A stretch of DNA of 64,000 bases. Source: Novosphingobium sp. KA1. Its GTDB lineage: Bacteria > Pseudomonadota > Alphaproteobacteria > Sphingomonadales > Sphingomonadaceae. How positions within the stretch are numbered: the first letter of the stretch is position 1; each line of letters starts with the position of its first letter. The position numbers were made by a program, and so were the translations under genes. The notes beneath the pieces were generated by a model. That model did not search any database, was not told the origin of the DNA, and saw only the letters and a list, made by a program, of their open reading frames with translations. The DNA lies in contig NZ_CP021248.1 in NCBI RefSeq assembly GCF_017309955.1, positions 496,001 through 560,000 of the forward strand, given 5' to 3'. Shown piece after piece: positions 49,953 to 59,822 of the stretch.

Positions 49953-50849
49953 ATGCAGGAAGCGAGCATCGTGGCCCCACCACCTGACCTCGAGATCGAG
50001 GGTGAACGGCTGTGCCGGCGGCTCGGCGGCAGATGGACCACCGGGCAGGGGCTCTGTCTGTGTCCCGCCCATGACGACCATCATCCAAGCCTGTCCATTC
50101 GCGTCGGCCGCCGCGCCCTGCTGTTCAAATGCTTCGCCGGCTGTGACACAATGGCTGTCCTCCAAGCGATCCGTCGGCTGCATCTGCCTCTTCCCCGCCC
50201 GGCTCCCGATGTTCCGTTACCGCGCTCGAACCAGACCGCTACGCGACCGGGGCCAGCCTTGCGCCTCTGGGAGGCATCTGTTCCGCCCACCGAGACGGCC
50301 GCCGAAGCCTACCTGTCCGGGCGCCTGCTCCGGCCGCCGTGGCATGACCTGCGCTATAATGCGCGCACACCGCTCGGACGCGGTCGCGACGTGGTATTCC
50401 GCCCGGCGCTGATCGCTGCGGTGCGCGAAAGGCACCGGATCGTCGCTGTCCATCGGTCCTTCCTCGATCCGGTGTCATTCACTCTCGCGAACGACTTGAC
50501 CGATCCTCGCATGATGCTGGGACGTCCCGGTCGCGGCGCGGTCCAGCTTGCCCCCGCAAACGATATTCTGGGTCTCGCCGAAGGGATCGAGACCGCGCTT
50601 GCTGCCATGCGGCTGCACCGGCTTCCGGTCTGGGCCACGCTGGGCGCCGAGCGCGCCGCGCATATCCTCCTGCCCGACAGTCTCGAACGGCTGGTGCTCC
50701 TGTTCGACAGGGATGCGGCCGGGTGGTCCGCGCACCAGCGCGCACTGGAAGCTTATGCTCGGCCCGGCCTGGAGATCCGCAGCGCCTGGCCGCCTGCAGG
50801 GCATAATGACTGGGCCGATGTGCTCGCCACTCAGCTGCGCGCGGCCTGA
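49953..50849 (+). CDS. CHC2 zinc-finger/toprim domain protein (primase-like)
   Basis: A 298-aa protein starting MQEASIVAPPPDLEIEGERL. A CHC2-type zinc finger spans about residues 38-66 (CLCPAHDDHHPSLSIRVG ... FKCFAGC). The toprim core follows (GLAEGIETALAAMRLHRLPV and LVLLFDRDAAGWSAHQ), with the Glu and DxD-like acidic residues that bind metal. Such proteins act as primases or helicase-loading factors on plasmids and integrative elements. The upstream TTG extension is not needed. Confidence 0.85.
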   Translation: MQEASIVAPPPDLEIEGERLCRRLGGRWTTGQGLCLCPAHDDHHPSLSIRVGRRALLFKCFAGCDTMAVLQAIRRLHLPLPRPAPDVPLPRSNQTATRPGPALRLWEASVPPTETAAEAYLSGRLLRPPWHDLRYNARTPLGRGRDVVFRPALIAAVRERHRIVAVHRSFLDPVSFTLANDLTDPRMMLGRPGRGAVQLAPANDILGLAEGIETALAAMRLHRLPVWATLGAERAAHILLPDSLERLVLLFDRDAAGWSAHQRALEAYARPGLEIRSAWPPAGHNDWADVLATQLRAA

Positions 50850-50906
50850 TGAGAGGCCAACGAGAGGAGGCTGCCCCGCACCGCGAGACGCGGGGCAGCG
50901 AACCCA

Positions 50907-51182
50907 TCAGCCGTTGAGGCGCTCCTTCACCGCCTTGGCCGGAGCGAAGCTCAGCTTCTTCGAGGCCTTGATCGCGATGGTCTCGCCGGTCGCCGGATTG
51001 CGGCCCTCGCGCGCCGGGGAATCCTTGACCTTGAACTTGCCGAAGCCGTTCAGCGAAATCTCCTCGCCCTTCGCGGCGGCATCGGTGATCAGATCGAAGA
51101 CGCTGTCGACGGCCTGGCGCGCATCGGTTTTCGTGAGGCCGAGCGCCGCCGCCAGCGCTTCTGCGAGTTCGGAATTGTTCAT
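50907..51182 (-). CDS. HU-family nucleoid protein
   Basis: A 91-aa DNA-binding protein with the full HU pattern: MNNSELAEALAAALGLTKTD, the VFDLITDAAAKGEEISLNGF helix-strand, the GFGKFKV core and the signature GRNPATGETIAIKASKKLSF. It bends DNA and organises the element or host chromosome. It is divergent from parB, with about 150 bp between starts. Confidence 0.96.
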   Translation of the reverse strand: MNNSELAEALAAALGLTKTDARQAVDSVFDLITDAAAKGEEISLNGFGKFKVKDSPAREGRNPATGETIAIKASKKLSFAPAKAVKERLNG

Positions 51183-51260
51183 GAAGATACTCCTGGAAAA
51201 CGGCGAAGCCCGTGTCCTTAGCCGCGCAGTAGCCCATGGTCACGACCCAAAAAGGCGCGA

Positions 51261-51284
51261 CCGGAAAGGAGAGGGGGAAAGGGG
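51261..51284 (+). repeat. Purine tract motif, copy B
   Basis: Purine-rich stretch reading CCGGAAAGGAGAGGGGGAAA then GGGG, about 50 bp before parB. Same type as copies A, C and D. Confidence 0.55.
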
Positions 51285-51335
51285 CAGCGCGCGCGGCCTG
51301 ATTGTGCGGGCCGCCGCTCCTCCAGGAGTTATCCT

Positions 51336-53378
51336 ATGATCAAACCAGCCCTCCTCATCCCCGCGAGCCATCTCACCAAGTCGCCCATCAACGTGCGCAA
51401 GCGGACCGATCCGCGCGCCGATGCCGAGCTGGAAGCCAGCATCGCCGCGCACGGCCTCCTTCAGAACCTCGTCGGCGTGCCGGTGTCCCGAAAGAAGGGA
51501 CATTACCGTATCACTGCCGGCGGCCGGCGCCTCGACGCGATCCACCGCCTGATCGACAAGGGCCGGCTGCGGCCCGATCATGAAGTGCCTGTGCTGGTCC
51601 TTTCCAATACGAAGGACGGTCGCGAGGTCAGCCTGGTTGAGAATTTTGAACGGGCGCCGCTTTCTCCCGCCGAAGATTGCCTCGCTTTCCGCGACCTCAT
51701 CGAGGTCGAAAAGCTCAGCCCCGCGGACATCGCCCGGCGCTTCGGCATTGAGGAGCGCTTTGTGCTCGGCCGTCTGCGTCTGGCCAATCTCGCCGATCCG
51801 ATCTTCGCCGCGCTCGAAGGGGACGAGATCACGCTCGACGTCGCCAAGGCCTATGCCACGACCGCGGACACGGGCCGGCAGATGGCGGTGTGGGAATCGC
51901 TTCGGACCGGCTATTCGCGCGATAACGTCAACGAGATCCGGCGGGCACTCAAGACCTACAGCTACCGCGCCGATGATCCCAGGGCACTTCTGGTCGGGCG
52001 CGACGCCTATATCGCCGCCGGTGGGCGGGTCGAAGACCAGGATCTGTTTTCCACCGCTACCGATGAGCGCTGGATCGATACCCATATCCTCGACGACCTG
52101 GCCGCAGAAAAGCTCGCCGCGCAGGCCGAGGCAATCCGTCAGCGTGAAGGGCTGGGCGAAATTCGCGTCGTAGCCGCCGAGCACGTTCCCTACATGGCGA
52201 CCTTCGCGCTGCAACCGCTCACCGGAACTGCCGAGCCCCTCACCGGGGACCAGGAAGCGCGTAAACAGGAGATCGAAGCGGAAATCGCCGGGATCGACCT
52301 TCGCGCGGGAGATGAAACCTATGAGCCGGAAGGCGATGAGGCGCAGCGCTACGCCGACCTCCATGCTGAGCTGGATGCGATCACCGAACGTGAACCCGTG
52401 ATCGATGCCGAGCAGAAAGCCTCCGCGCTCGGCTATGTGGTGTTGAAACCCGATGGAACCCCGCAGATCCATCATCAGCTCTACGTCGCACCCGCTGCCG
52501 ACACGGATCCTGAAGAGAGCGATGGCGAAGACGTCGAACCTGCCGACGGGCTCAGTGGGTCCGTCGCGGCGATCGATACCGCGCCCGCCATGAGCCAGCG
52601 CCTGCGGGAGATGCTGGCGATGATGAAGACCGAGCTCCTGGCCGTCCATGTCTCCAACGACCCGGCATTCGCGCTCGATCTCGGCACCTTCCTTATGATC
52701 GAGCGGGAGTGCCGGCATATGCCCTGCATCGTGCCGAGCGATCTATCTGCCACGGCGCCCCAACCGCTGCTTGCCGATTTCAAGCCCGAGACCGCGGCCG
52801 CGGCAGAATGGCGCAGGTTCGAAGACGCGCTCGATCGTAGCTGGAGCGGCTACTCAGGGCTTGAAGAGCGTTACGATGCCTTCTGCGCGCTTGGCGATGA
52901 GGCGCGGGCGGCCTGGCTCGGATGGGCGATCGCGCGCACACTCCATGCGGTTCCCGATGGCCGCGAGGGCACCGACTTCCTCAACCATCTCGGTCGCAAG
53001 CTCGGCATCGATGTCGCGGCCTGGTGGCGCCCCACCGCCCTGACCTTCTTCGACAAGCTGACCAGGCCCGGCATCCTGGCTCTCTTCGAGGAGATCGGCG
53101 GCGAGGAATTGCGCGTGCGCTATGCGGGTTCGAAGAAGCACGACCTTGCCGCATCGGCCGAGCGGCTGTTTGGCGGCGACGTGATCATCGAGCCCGAGAT
53201 CCAGGAACGGGCACTCGCCTGGCTGCCCGACCAGATGCGATTTGGCCCTGCCAAAGGGGAAGCCGAAGCCGATGCCGATGCCGATGATAAAGTGGCGAAT
53301 GCCGATGCGGACATGCCCGTCCGGTCGATCGACGCATCCGATAACACAACAGGCGAAACTCTGACGCGCGCCGCGTGA
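51336..53378 (+). CDS. parB: ParB/RepB/Spo0J-family partition protein, long form
   Basis: A 680-aa protein. The N-terminal ParB nuclease-like (CTPase) domain covers about residues 5-110 (IPASHLTKSPINVRKRTDPR, GHYRITAGGRRLDAIHRLI, LVENFERAPLSPAEDCLAF). A KorB-like HTH follows (LSPADIARRFGIEERFVLGR). The C-terminal 450 residues are acidic and specific to element-borne forms. No parA is adjacent, so a role other than classical partition is possible. GGAGTTATCCT precedes the ATG. The C-terminal ADADADDK-type repeat is low complexity. Confidence 0.9.
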   Translation: MIKPALLIPASHLTKSPINVRKRTDPRADAELEASIAAHGLLQNLVGVPVSRKKGHYRITAGGRRLDAIHRLIDKGRLRPDHEVPVLVLSNTKDGREVSLVENFERAPLSPAEDCLAFRDLIEVEKLSPADIARRFGIEERFVLGRLRLANLADPIFAALEGDEITLDVAKAYATTADTGRQMAVWESLRTGYSRDNVNEIRRALKTYSYRADDPRALLVGRDAYIAAGGRVEDQDLFSTATDERWIDTHILDDLAAEKLAAQAEAIRQREGLGEIRVVAAEHVPYMATFALQPLTGTAEPLTGDQEARKQEIEAEIAGIDLRAGDETYEPEGDEAQRYADLHAELDAITEREPVIDAEQKASALGYVVLKPDGTPQIHHQLYVAPAADTDPEESDGEDVEPADGLSGSVAAIDTAPAMSQRLREMLAMMKTELLAVHVSNDPAFALDLGTFLMIERECRHMPCIVPSDLSATAPQPLLADFKPETAAAAEWRRFEDALDRSWSGYSGLEERYDAFCALGDEARAAWLGWAIARTLHAVPDGREGTDFLNHLGRKLGIDVAAWWRPTALTFFDKLTRPGILALFEEIGGEELRVRYAGSKKHDLAASAERLFGGDVIIEPEIQERALAWLPDQMRFGPAKGEAEADADADDKVANADADMPVRSIDASDNTTGETLTRAA

Positions 53379-53420
53379 AGATCGCAGGGACCGGGCCTGT
53401 CCCGGTCCCGGCTTGTCCCC

Positions 53421-54086
53421 TCAGTTCAGGCCACAGCATTTTTTGTACTTGCGCCCCGACCCACAGGGGCAGGGGTCGTTTCGGCCAATCTTCTGGCGTT
53501 TGATGCTGGACGGCCGGTGCGGATCATTCTCCAGCCGCCATTGATGGAGCATCTCCACCCAGATCGGGATCAGGTCGGGCGCCTCGGTATCCCAGCGATC
53601 CTCCTCGGCGCGCGTGAGCTTCTGCGTCCCGTCGGCAAAGGCGCGCAATGTCCGGATGCCCTCGATCGCCACCCGGCATCCGGCGTCATCGTCGGCTAGA
53701 ACCCGTAGCCATCCGGCAGGCGCAAGATCCATCGCCTGCCCGAACCCCTCGATCCACATCTCCCAGAGCGTCTCGTCGGTCCGGGTATCGATTTCCAGCA
53801 CCGGCTCGAACGTGCCGGGTCGTGCGAGCGATGCGAGGATCTCATGATAGCGATGCATCACCAGATCGATGAAATGCTGCATGCCGCCGGCATCGGCGAA
53901 CGTGGGGATGCCCCCGCCGTCGTCTCCTGCCCAGATCGTCTTCAGCCATTGGCTGGGCACGATCAGGTCCGGGCTAACGATGACGCCGGTGAGGAAGCCG
54001 TCGAGCTGGGTGAGCAGCATGCAGTCGTCGCCCTGCGCGAGCAGCAGCTGATCGAGCTCATCGAGATAGTCGAACGAGAAAGCCAT
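53421..54086 (-). CDS. YecA/UPF0149-family protein with SEC-C zinc motif
   Basis: A 221-aa protein with the UPF0149 domain ([40 protein letters not shown]) and a C-terminal SEC-C zinc-binding motif ([18 protein letters not shown]). Such proteins are soluble; SEC-C is the metal-binding module also found at the end of SecA. It is convergent with parB. Its role is not well established. Confidence 0.92.
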   Translation of the reverse strand: MAFSFDYLDELDQLLLAQGDDCMLLTQLDGFLTGVIVSPDLIVPSQWLKTIWAGDDGGGIPTFADAGGMQHFIDLVMHRYHEILASLARPGTFEPVLEIDTRTDETLWEMWIEGFGQAMDLAPAGWLRVLADDDAGCRVAIEGIRTLRAFADGTQKLTRAEEDRWDTEAPDLIPIWVEMLHQWRLENDPHRPSSIKRQKIGRNDPCPCGSGRKYKKCCGLN

Positions 54087-54175
54087 TTCCCTTCCTAGCG
54101 CGCCTTCGCCCGCTCGTCATCGCCGAGGAGGTCCCCGCAATTCCTCGCATCCGCACCGGGACCAGCGCCCGAGGA

Positions 54176-54196
54176 GCGAAGGGAGGGGGGAAGGGA
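54176..54196 (+). repeat. Purine tract motif, copy C
   Basis: GCGAAGGGAGGGGGGAAGGG then A, about 41 bp before the strawberry-notch gene start. Same type as copies A, B and D. Confidence 0.6.
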
Positions 54197-54237
54197 GCGA
54201 TGAATGATCCCGTAGCCTGCCGGAGGTTTCCCTGAAT

Positions 54238-57200
54238 ATGTCCCAGCTCGCTTTCTCGACGATGGATGCCCGAGCATCCCTGCATTGCATCGCCATCTCG
54301 ATCGCCCAGCACATGCGCCGCGGCGCGCAGATTACACGACAGGCTCTCAAGCGCTTCATGCTGGAGGCATTCGCGGCCGACGACGCCGATGGCGCCTGGA
54401 CCATGCGCGATGCCTACGATGCACTCGAAGCCGCGCAGGTGATGCTGCTGCAGGACGCCGACTGCCCGCTCTTGCAGGGAGAGCCTCACAAGATATTCGC
54501 GGCACTGCGGGGATTCGAACATGCGCTCCCGACCCAGACCTATCGTTCGGAGCGGCAGATTGAATTTCAGCAGTTCAGCACGCCGCTGAGCCTCGCCTGG
54601 CTCGCAGGCCTTGCCGGGCAGATCCGGCAGGATGACCTCGTGCTCGAGCCGTCGGCGGGCACGGGGATGCTCGCGGTCCATGCATGGCGAGCGGGTGCGT
54701 GCCTGCAACTCAATGAATTAGATCCGAAACGGGCCGATCTGCTTGCTCGGACTTTCGATCGCACCGTCACCCGCCATGACGGTGAACATATCGGCGATCT
54801 GCTCGCGGGCGCTCCGAGGCCGACGCTGGTGTTGGTCAATCCACCCTTCAGCCGCAGTGCCGGGCGCGGTGTCGATCGCCACGCCGGCGCCCGCCATCTG
54901 CGCGCCGCGCTGACCCGCCTCGCTCCTGGCGGCCGCTGCGTGGCGATCATGCCGCCGAACTTCGCGGCGGATGGCACGGCCTCGCTCGGCTACACTGCCG
55001 TTGCCGAGATGGCGCCGCCGCGCGCCGAGATCACCATCCGCGGTAACCCCTATGCCAAGCATGGCACCGGTATCGATGTCCGCCTCCTCGTTTACGACAA
55101 GGGATGGACGGGAGAAGCCCAGCGTCATGTCGCGGACACGATTGAGGCAACTCTCGATATCGTGCTTGCTCTTCCCTCCCGGCTCGATCCCTTCGATCCG
55201 CCCCCGGCGCCCGCACCGATGGCCAGGCCCTGTCCCGCCCCGGAACCCAAACTACCCCTGACCGCTGCGCTGATAGCGCGACCTTCACGGAAAGTAGCGC
55301 CGCCAGTCCGCATTCCCGCGAGCGAACCGCCCGAACTGGTATCGTATAACGTACGCAATACACCGCTCGCACCGGGACAGGCGATCGGCATCTATTCCCG
55401 GTGGCAACCTGCTCGGCTTGTGATCGACGACGCCTGCGCGCATCCGGACGAACTTGTCGAATCCATAGCGATGGCATCCGTCTCGCTTCCGGCGCCTCGC
55501 TACCACCCCCGTCTCCAGAAGCGTGCCTTCAAGGCGCTCTCCGACGCGCAGCTTGAGACCATCATCCATGCAGGCGAAGCGCACGAACGCGATCTTCCCG
55601 GGCGCTTCTCGGCCAATCTGGCTGGGGATCGCCTGCTCGAGGACGAGGAGGGCTGCACCTACCGGACCGGCTTCTTCGTTGCCGATGGAACCGGCGTCGG
55701 GAAAGGGCGCGAGGCCGCAGGCATCATTCTCGATCAGTGGAACCGCGGCAATCGCCGCACGATCTGGATTTCGCTGGCCGATCTCATTGAGGACGCGCGC
55801 CGCGACTGGACAGCGCTTGGCGGGCTGGCCATCGATATTCAGCCGATCGCGAACTTTGCGCTGGGCACGCCGATCACGATGGAAAGTGGCATCGTCTTCC
55901 TGACCTACGCTGCGCTGCGCTCGAGCCGCCATGATACGGCATCGCGCCTGCAGCAGCTGCTGGACTGGGCCGGCGAGGATTTCTCCGGCGTGATCGTTTT
56001 CGACGAATCTCATGCCATGGCCCATGCCGCCGGGACCGAGACGGATTTCGGGAAGGCGCACGGCTCGGAACAGGGTCTCGCCGGCGTCCGCCTGCAAAAT
56101 GCGCTCCCACGCGCCCGCATCCTCTACATGTCGGCGACCGGCGCCGCGCGGCCCGAAAACCTCGCCTATGCCGTTCGACTCGGGCTATGGGGAGCGGGTC
56201 CGGCCTTCGCCACGCGCGATATGTTCATGAAGGCCATGGAAGAAGGCGGCATCGCGGCGCTCGAAGTCGTGTGCCGCGATCTCAAGGCGATGGGGCTCTA
56301 CACGGCCCGCGCCTTGAGCTTCGCCGGCGTTGAATATGAACCGCTGGAACATGCGCTCACGCCGGACCAGATCTCGGTATACGATGCCTACGCGGACAGT
56401 TGGGGGATCATCCATCGAGGCCTGCGAGACGTGCTCGCCGAGATCGGCGTGGTCGATCGGATTTCCGGCAAGACCCAGAACGGCCAGGCGCGCGGGTCAG
56501 CGCTCAGTTCCTTCGAGGGGGCCAAGTTGCGCTTCTTCTCCAGCCTGCTCGTGGGCCTGAAGATCCCAACGCTCGTCGCGGCCATCGAGCAGGAACTGGC
56601 GGCCGGCAATGCCGTGCTGGTACAGCTGGCGAGCACGGGCGAAGCCATCATGGACCGGCGATTGTCCGAACTCTCGCCGGAGGAACGCGCTACGATGGAT
56701 GTCCAGGTCTCTCCCAAGGAGACCCTCGTCGATTATTTGAAAAATGCCTTCCCGGTGCGCCAGATGCGGGTGTTTCGCGCCGATGACGGCACGGTTCGTT
56801 CGGAACCGATGAGTGACGCCCAAGGTAATCCCGTACTTTGCAGGCAGGCGATCGCCGCTCGCGACGAACTGATCGAGGATCTGTGCGCCCTGCCGGCCAT
56901 TCCGACCGCGCTTGACGCGCTGATCGCACATTTTGGTACAGAGCGGGTCGCCGAGATCACCGGCCGTTCCCTGCGCATCGTCACCGACAGTACGGGCCGA
57001 CAGAAAATCGAGAGGCGCGGGGCCCGCGCCAATGTCCTCGAGGTCCAGGCGTTTCAGAATGGCAGCAAGCAGATCGCTGCCTTTTCTCTCGCGGGCAGCA
57101 CCGGCCGGTCCATGCATGCGGACCGAAACAGTCCGACCGCCCATTGCCGCCGGACGCATTTTCTCCTCGAACTGGGATTCCGCATCCTTTCGGCGGTACA

Positions 57201-58500
57201 GGGCTTCGGTCGCAGCCATCGCACCAACCAGGCGACGCCGCCGGTCTATCGCCCGCTGACGACGGACTGTCGCGGCGAGCGCCGGTTCCTCAGCACGATT
57301 ATCCGGGGCCTCGAAGCGCTTGGCGCGCTGACCCGCGGCCAACGTCAGGCCGGATCGCAGAATCTCTTCGATCCATCCGACAGTCTGGAATCCGAGTTCG
57401 CGCGCGAGGCGCTCGTCCAGTGGTTTCATCTTCTTTATGAGGGCAAGCTGCGCAGCGTGACGCTCGCCGATTTCCAGGAGATCACGGGCCTGGAACTGTG
57501 CGACGAGGGCGGGGAACTGAAGGAGCGCCTGCCGCCGATCCACCGCTGGCTCAATCGCATCCTCGCCCTGCGCATTGCCACGCAGAACCGCATCTTCGAA
57601 GAATTCCTGGGACTGGTCGAGGATCGCGTCGAGGCGGCGCGTGCCGCTGGAACGCTTGATCTGGGAATCGAGACGATCCGCGCCGAACGCGTGCATGTGC
57701 TGTCCGACCAGCTCCTGCGCGCCGACCCAGTGACGGGCGCCGAAACGAGGCTGTTACGGCTCGAACTTCATCGAAGACCGCCGGTCACCAGTTGGGCCGC
57801 GTTGCAGTACGAGTTGCGCTGTTCGGGCGAGGTGCGGTGGCTGCACAATACGCGCTCGGGTCGGGTGGCCCTCTATGTGCCGACATGGCCGGGGCAGGAC
57901 GAGGACGGCCAATGGATCGAACGCTGTTATCTCATACGCCCTGGTGGCCGGGCGCGAATGGACGTCGCGGCGCTTCCCGGCAGTCACTGGGAGGAGATCG
58001 AGCGCGACAGCTTCCAGGCGCTCTGGGACGCGGAGGCCCGCGAAGCCGGAGAAAAGCTTGTGGTCGAAACGATCACGCTGGCGACGGGCCTGCTCCTGCC
58101 CGTGTGGAACAGGCTTCCCGCCGATGACGTGCGCGTATGGCGGATCGACGACGGCACCGGCATATCCATCCTCGGGCGTATCATCCATCCTGGCGCGATC
58201 GAACGGCTCGAACAGGCATTCGGGCTTGCCGGCGGCGTAATTCTCGGGCCTGACGAGATCATGGCCGGCGCGCGCATGGCCGGCGGCGTAGCGATCCCGG
58301 GCCTGGGCCCAGCCAGGCTGGTTCGGGTCCAGGTCAACGATAGTCCTCGCATCGAAATTCGCGATTACCGGCCGGAGGATCGCACCTGGCTCAAGTCCTG
58401 CGGGGCATTCTCGGAGGTCTTGAGCTTCAGGACCAGGCTGTTTCTGCCACCCGATCGCGCATGCGACATATTGACGAGGATCATCGAAGATCGGAGTTGA
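54238..58500 (+). CDS. Methyltransferase/strawberry-notch helicase-like protein
   Basis: A 1420-aa protein starting after GGAGG. Residues 115-300 look like an adenine-type methyltransferase: motif I EPSAGTGML (137-145) and NPPF (201-204). A superfamily-2 helicase-like part follows, with DGTGVGKG (483-490) as the P-loop region and DESH (589-592) as Walker B. Near residue 1000 comes the strawberry-notch C domain (GFGRSHRTNQATPPVYRPLT). Homologues are carried on large plasmids, phages and integrative elements; their role may be DNA modification or defence-related. The fusion appears intact. Confidence 0.88.
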   Translation: MSQLAFSTMDARASLHCIAISIAQHMRRGAQITRQALKRFMLEAFAADDADGAWTMRDAYDALEAAQVMLLQDADCPLLQGEPHKIFAALRGFEHALPTQTYRSERQIEFQQFSTPLSLAWLAGLAGQIRQDDLVLEPSAGTGMLAVHAWRAGACLQLNELDPKRADLLARTFDRTVTRHDGEHIGDLLAGAPRPTLVLVNPPFSRSAGRGVDRHAGARHLRAALTRLAPGGRCVAIMPPNFAADGTASLGYTAVAEMAPPRAEITIRGNPYAKHGTGIDVRLLVYDKGWTGEAQRHVADTIEATLDIVLALPSRLDPFDPPPAPAPMARPCPAPEPKLPLTAALIARPSRKVAPPVRIPASEPPELVSYNVRNTPLAPGQAIGIYSRWQPARLVIDDACAHPDELVESIAMASVSLPAPRYHPRLQKRAFKALSDAQLETIIHAGEAHERDLPGRFSANLAGDRLLEDEEGCTYRTGFFVADGTGVGKGREAAGIILDQWNRGNRRTIWISLADLIEDARRDWTALGGLAIDIQPIANFALGTPITMESGIVFLTYAALRSSRHDTASRLQQLLDWAGEDFSGVIVFDESHAMAHAAGTETDFGKAHGSEQGLAGVRLQNALPRARILYMSATGAARPENLAYAVRLGLWGAGPAFATRDMFMKAMEEGGIAALEVVCRDLKAMGLYTARALSFAGVEYEPLEHALTPDQISVYDAYADSWGIIHRGLRDVLAEIGVVDRISGKTQNGQARGSALSSFEGAKLRFFSSLLVGLKIPTLVAAIEQELAAGNAVLVQLASTGEAIMDRRLSELSPEERATMDVQVSPKETLVDYLKNAFPVRQMRVFRADDGTVRSEPMSDAQGNPVLCRQAIAARDELIEDLCALPAIPTALDALIAHFGTERVAEITGRSLRIVTDSTGRQKIERRGARANVLEVQAFQNGSKQIAAFSLAGSTGRSMHADRNSPTAHCRRTHFLLELGFRILSAVQGFGRSHRTNQATPPVYRPLTTDCRGERRFLSTIIRGLEALGALTRGQRQAGSQNLFDPSDSLESEFAREALVQWFHLLYEGKLRSVTLADFQEITGLELCDEGGELKERLPPIHRWLNRILALRIATQNRIFEEFLGLVEDRVEAARAAGTLDLGIETIRAERVHVLSDQLLRADPVTGAETRLLRLELHRRPPVTSWAALQYELRCSGEVRWLHNTRSGRVALYVPTWPGQDEDGQWIERCYLIRPGGRARMDVAALPGSHWEEIERDSFQALWDAEAREAGEKLVVETITLATGLLLPVWNRLPADDVRVWRIDDGTGISILGRIIHPGAIERLEQAFGLAGGVILGPDEIMAGARMAGGVAIPGLGPARLVRVQVNDSPRIEIRDYRPEDRTWLKSCGAFSEVLSFRTRLFLPPDRACDILTRIIEDRS

Positions 58501-58571
58501 TCACCGCAAGTGCTCCGACTGCAGAAGGAAGAGTTTGAAGCGCGACGGCATCGCACTTCACCCTCTTCTAA

Positions 58572-59630
58572 TCATTCCGGGGATGCCGGTGTATCAACCT
58601 TCGCTGCATCTTTCTTAACGGCATTCGTACGCTTGCTGGGAGTCTTGGTTTTCGGCGATGCGGCGGACTTAGCGCCAGTGACGATCCCGAGCTTCTTCTT
58701 CTTGGGGACAGGCGCGGACGATTCCGTTTTCGCCGCTTCAGGAGTCAGGGTTTCCGGAGTGGTCGACGGGGCGGCAGCTTCCTTGGCAGCGGCGGGCTTC
58801 TTCGCACCGCTGGACGTTTTCGGGGATGCCTTCTTCGCCGCCGGTTTCTTTGCGACAGACTTTGTGGCTGCACCCTTCGCCTTTCTGGGCGCGGGTGCTG
58901 GCACAGGCGCTGACGCGGCCGCATCCGAGACGGTCGGTGTGGCCGATGCCATGGGTGCGGCTTCCGGCGTCTCGACGGCGATCACGGGAGCCTCGCTGGC
59001 CGACTTGGTGTTAGCCCCCTTTGCGCGCGAGCGCTTGGGCTTTTCCGGCGCCGCTGCAGGCGCTGCTTCCGGCGTTTGCCCGGATGTAACACCAAGGGCC
59101 TCGTCACCCTGCTTTACCGCACTGGCCTTGCCGGGCGTGCGCTTCGGCTTCTCTTCCTTCACCGGGGCGGGCGTCGGAGCGGCTTCCTGTACGGCCTGTT
59201 CGGCGACGGGCGCCTCCTTCTGTGCCGTTTCGCTCGCCTTTCTTCCAAGGCCCAGCTTTGCAGCGACGGCACGGCGGTGCTCGGAATAGGCGGGCGCCAC
59301 CATCGGATAGTCCCGCGGGAGCTTATAGCGCTCGCGATACTCGGCCGGGGTCAGCCCGTTGGTCGCCAGATGCCGCTTGAGCGTCTTGTACGGCTTTCCG
59401 TCGAGCATGCTAATGATGTGCTCGCGAGAACCCAGGCTCTTGCGCACCGATACGGCAGGAACATGCTCGACTGGCGCGGGAGTTTCGGCTTCGCCCTTTC
59501 CTTCAAGCGCGCCGCGTGTCGCTTCGATGATCCCGGCGATGTCGCCGGCCGGCACCTGGTTGTTTGAGAAATAGGCGCTCAGTAACTGCACGGTCATTGC
59601 AGTGAGATCGGGCTGCTCGGTATCGGCCAC
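58572..59630 (-). CDS. MucR-family regulator with histone H1-like tail
   Basis: A 352-aa protein. Residues 1-130 are MucR/Ros-like (TAMTVQLLSAYFSNNQVPAG; KPYKTLKRHLATNGLTPAEY; DYPMVAPAYSEHRRAVAAKL) but lack the two zinc-binding cysteines, as in several MucR relatives. Residues 135-352 form a long Ala/Lys/Pro/Thr-rich tail with KPAAKKASPK-type repeats like histone H1. Typical MucR is about 140-150 aa. The basic tail should add non-specific DNA binding. It is convergent with the helicase gene. Confidence 0.85.
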   Translation of the reverse strand: MADTEQPDLTAMTVQLLSAYFSNNQVPAGDIAGIIEATRGALEGKGEAETPAPVEHVPAVSVRKSLGSREHIISMLDGKPYKTLKRHLATNGLTPAEYRERYKLPRDYPMVAPAYSEHRRAVAAKLGLGRKASETAQKEAPVAEQAVQEAAPTPAPVKEEKPKRTPGKASAVKQGDEALGVTSGQTPEAAPAAAPEKPKRSRAKGANTKSASEAPVIAVETPEAAPMASATPTVSDAAASAPVPAPAPRKAKGAATKSVAKKPAAKKASPKTSSGAKKPAAAKEAAAPSTTPETLTPEAAKTESSAPVPKKKKLGIVTGAKSAASPKTKTPSKRTNAVKKDAAKVDTPASPE

Positions 59631-59753
59631 GCAAAAACTCCAGGCTAAGGGAAGGCAATAGGGAAGTTGGCTCTTGCCGAAAAAGAATTGCCGAAGAGCT
59701 AAGCCTGTTCCCGCGTCTCATGCAAGTCGTCAGTGAAACAAGCCCGTCAGTCC

Positions 59754-59773
59754 GCGGAAAGGGGAGGGGGAGG
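59754..59773 (+). repeat. Purine tract motif, copy D
   Basis: GCGGAAAGGGGAGGGGGAGG, 49 bp before the start of the 161-aa gene. Same type as copies A, B and C. Confidence 0.6.
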
Positions 59774-59822
59774 AGTAGAGCAGAAGGCCAGTTGGAGGTC
59801 TCGCTATTCCATGAGGAGCAAC

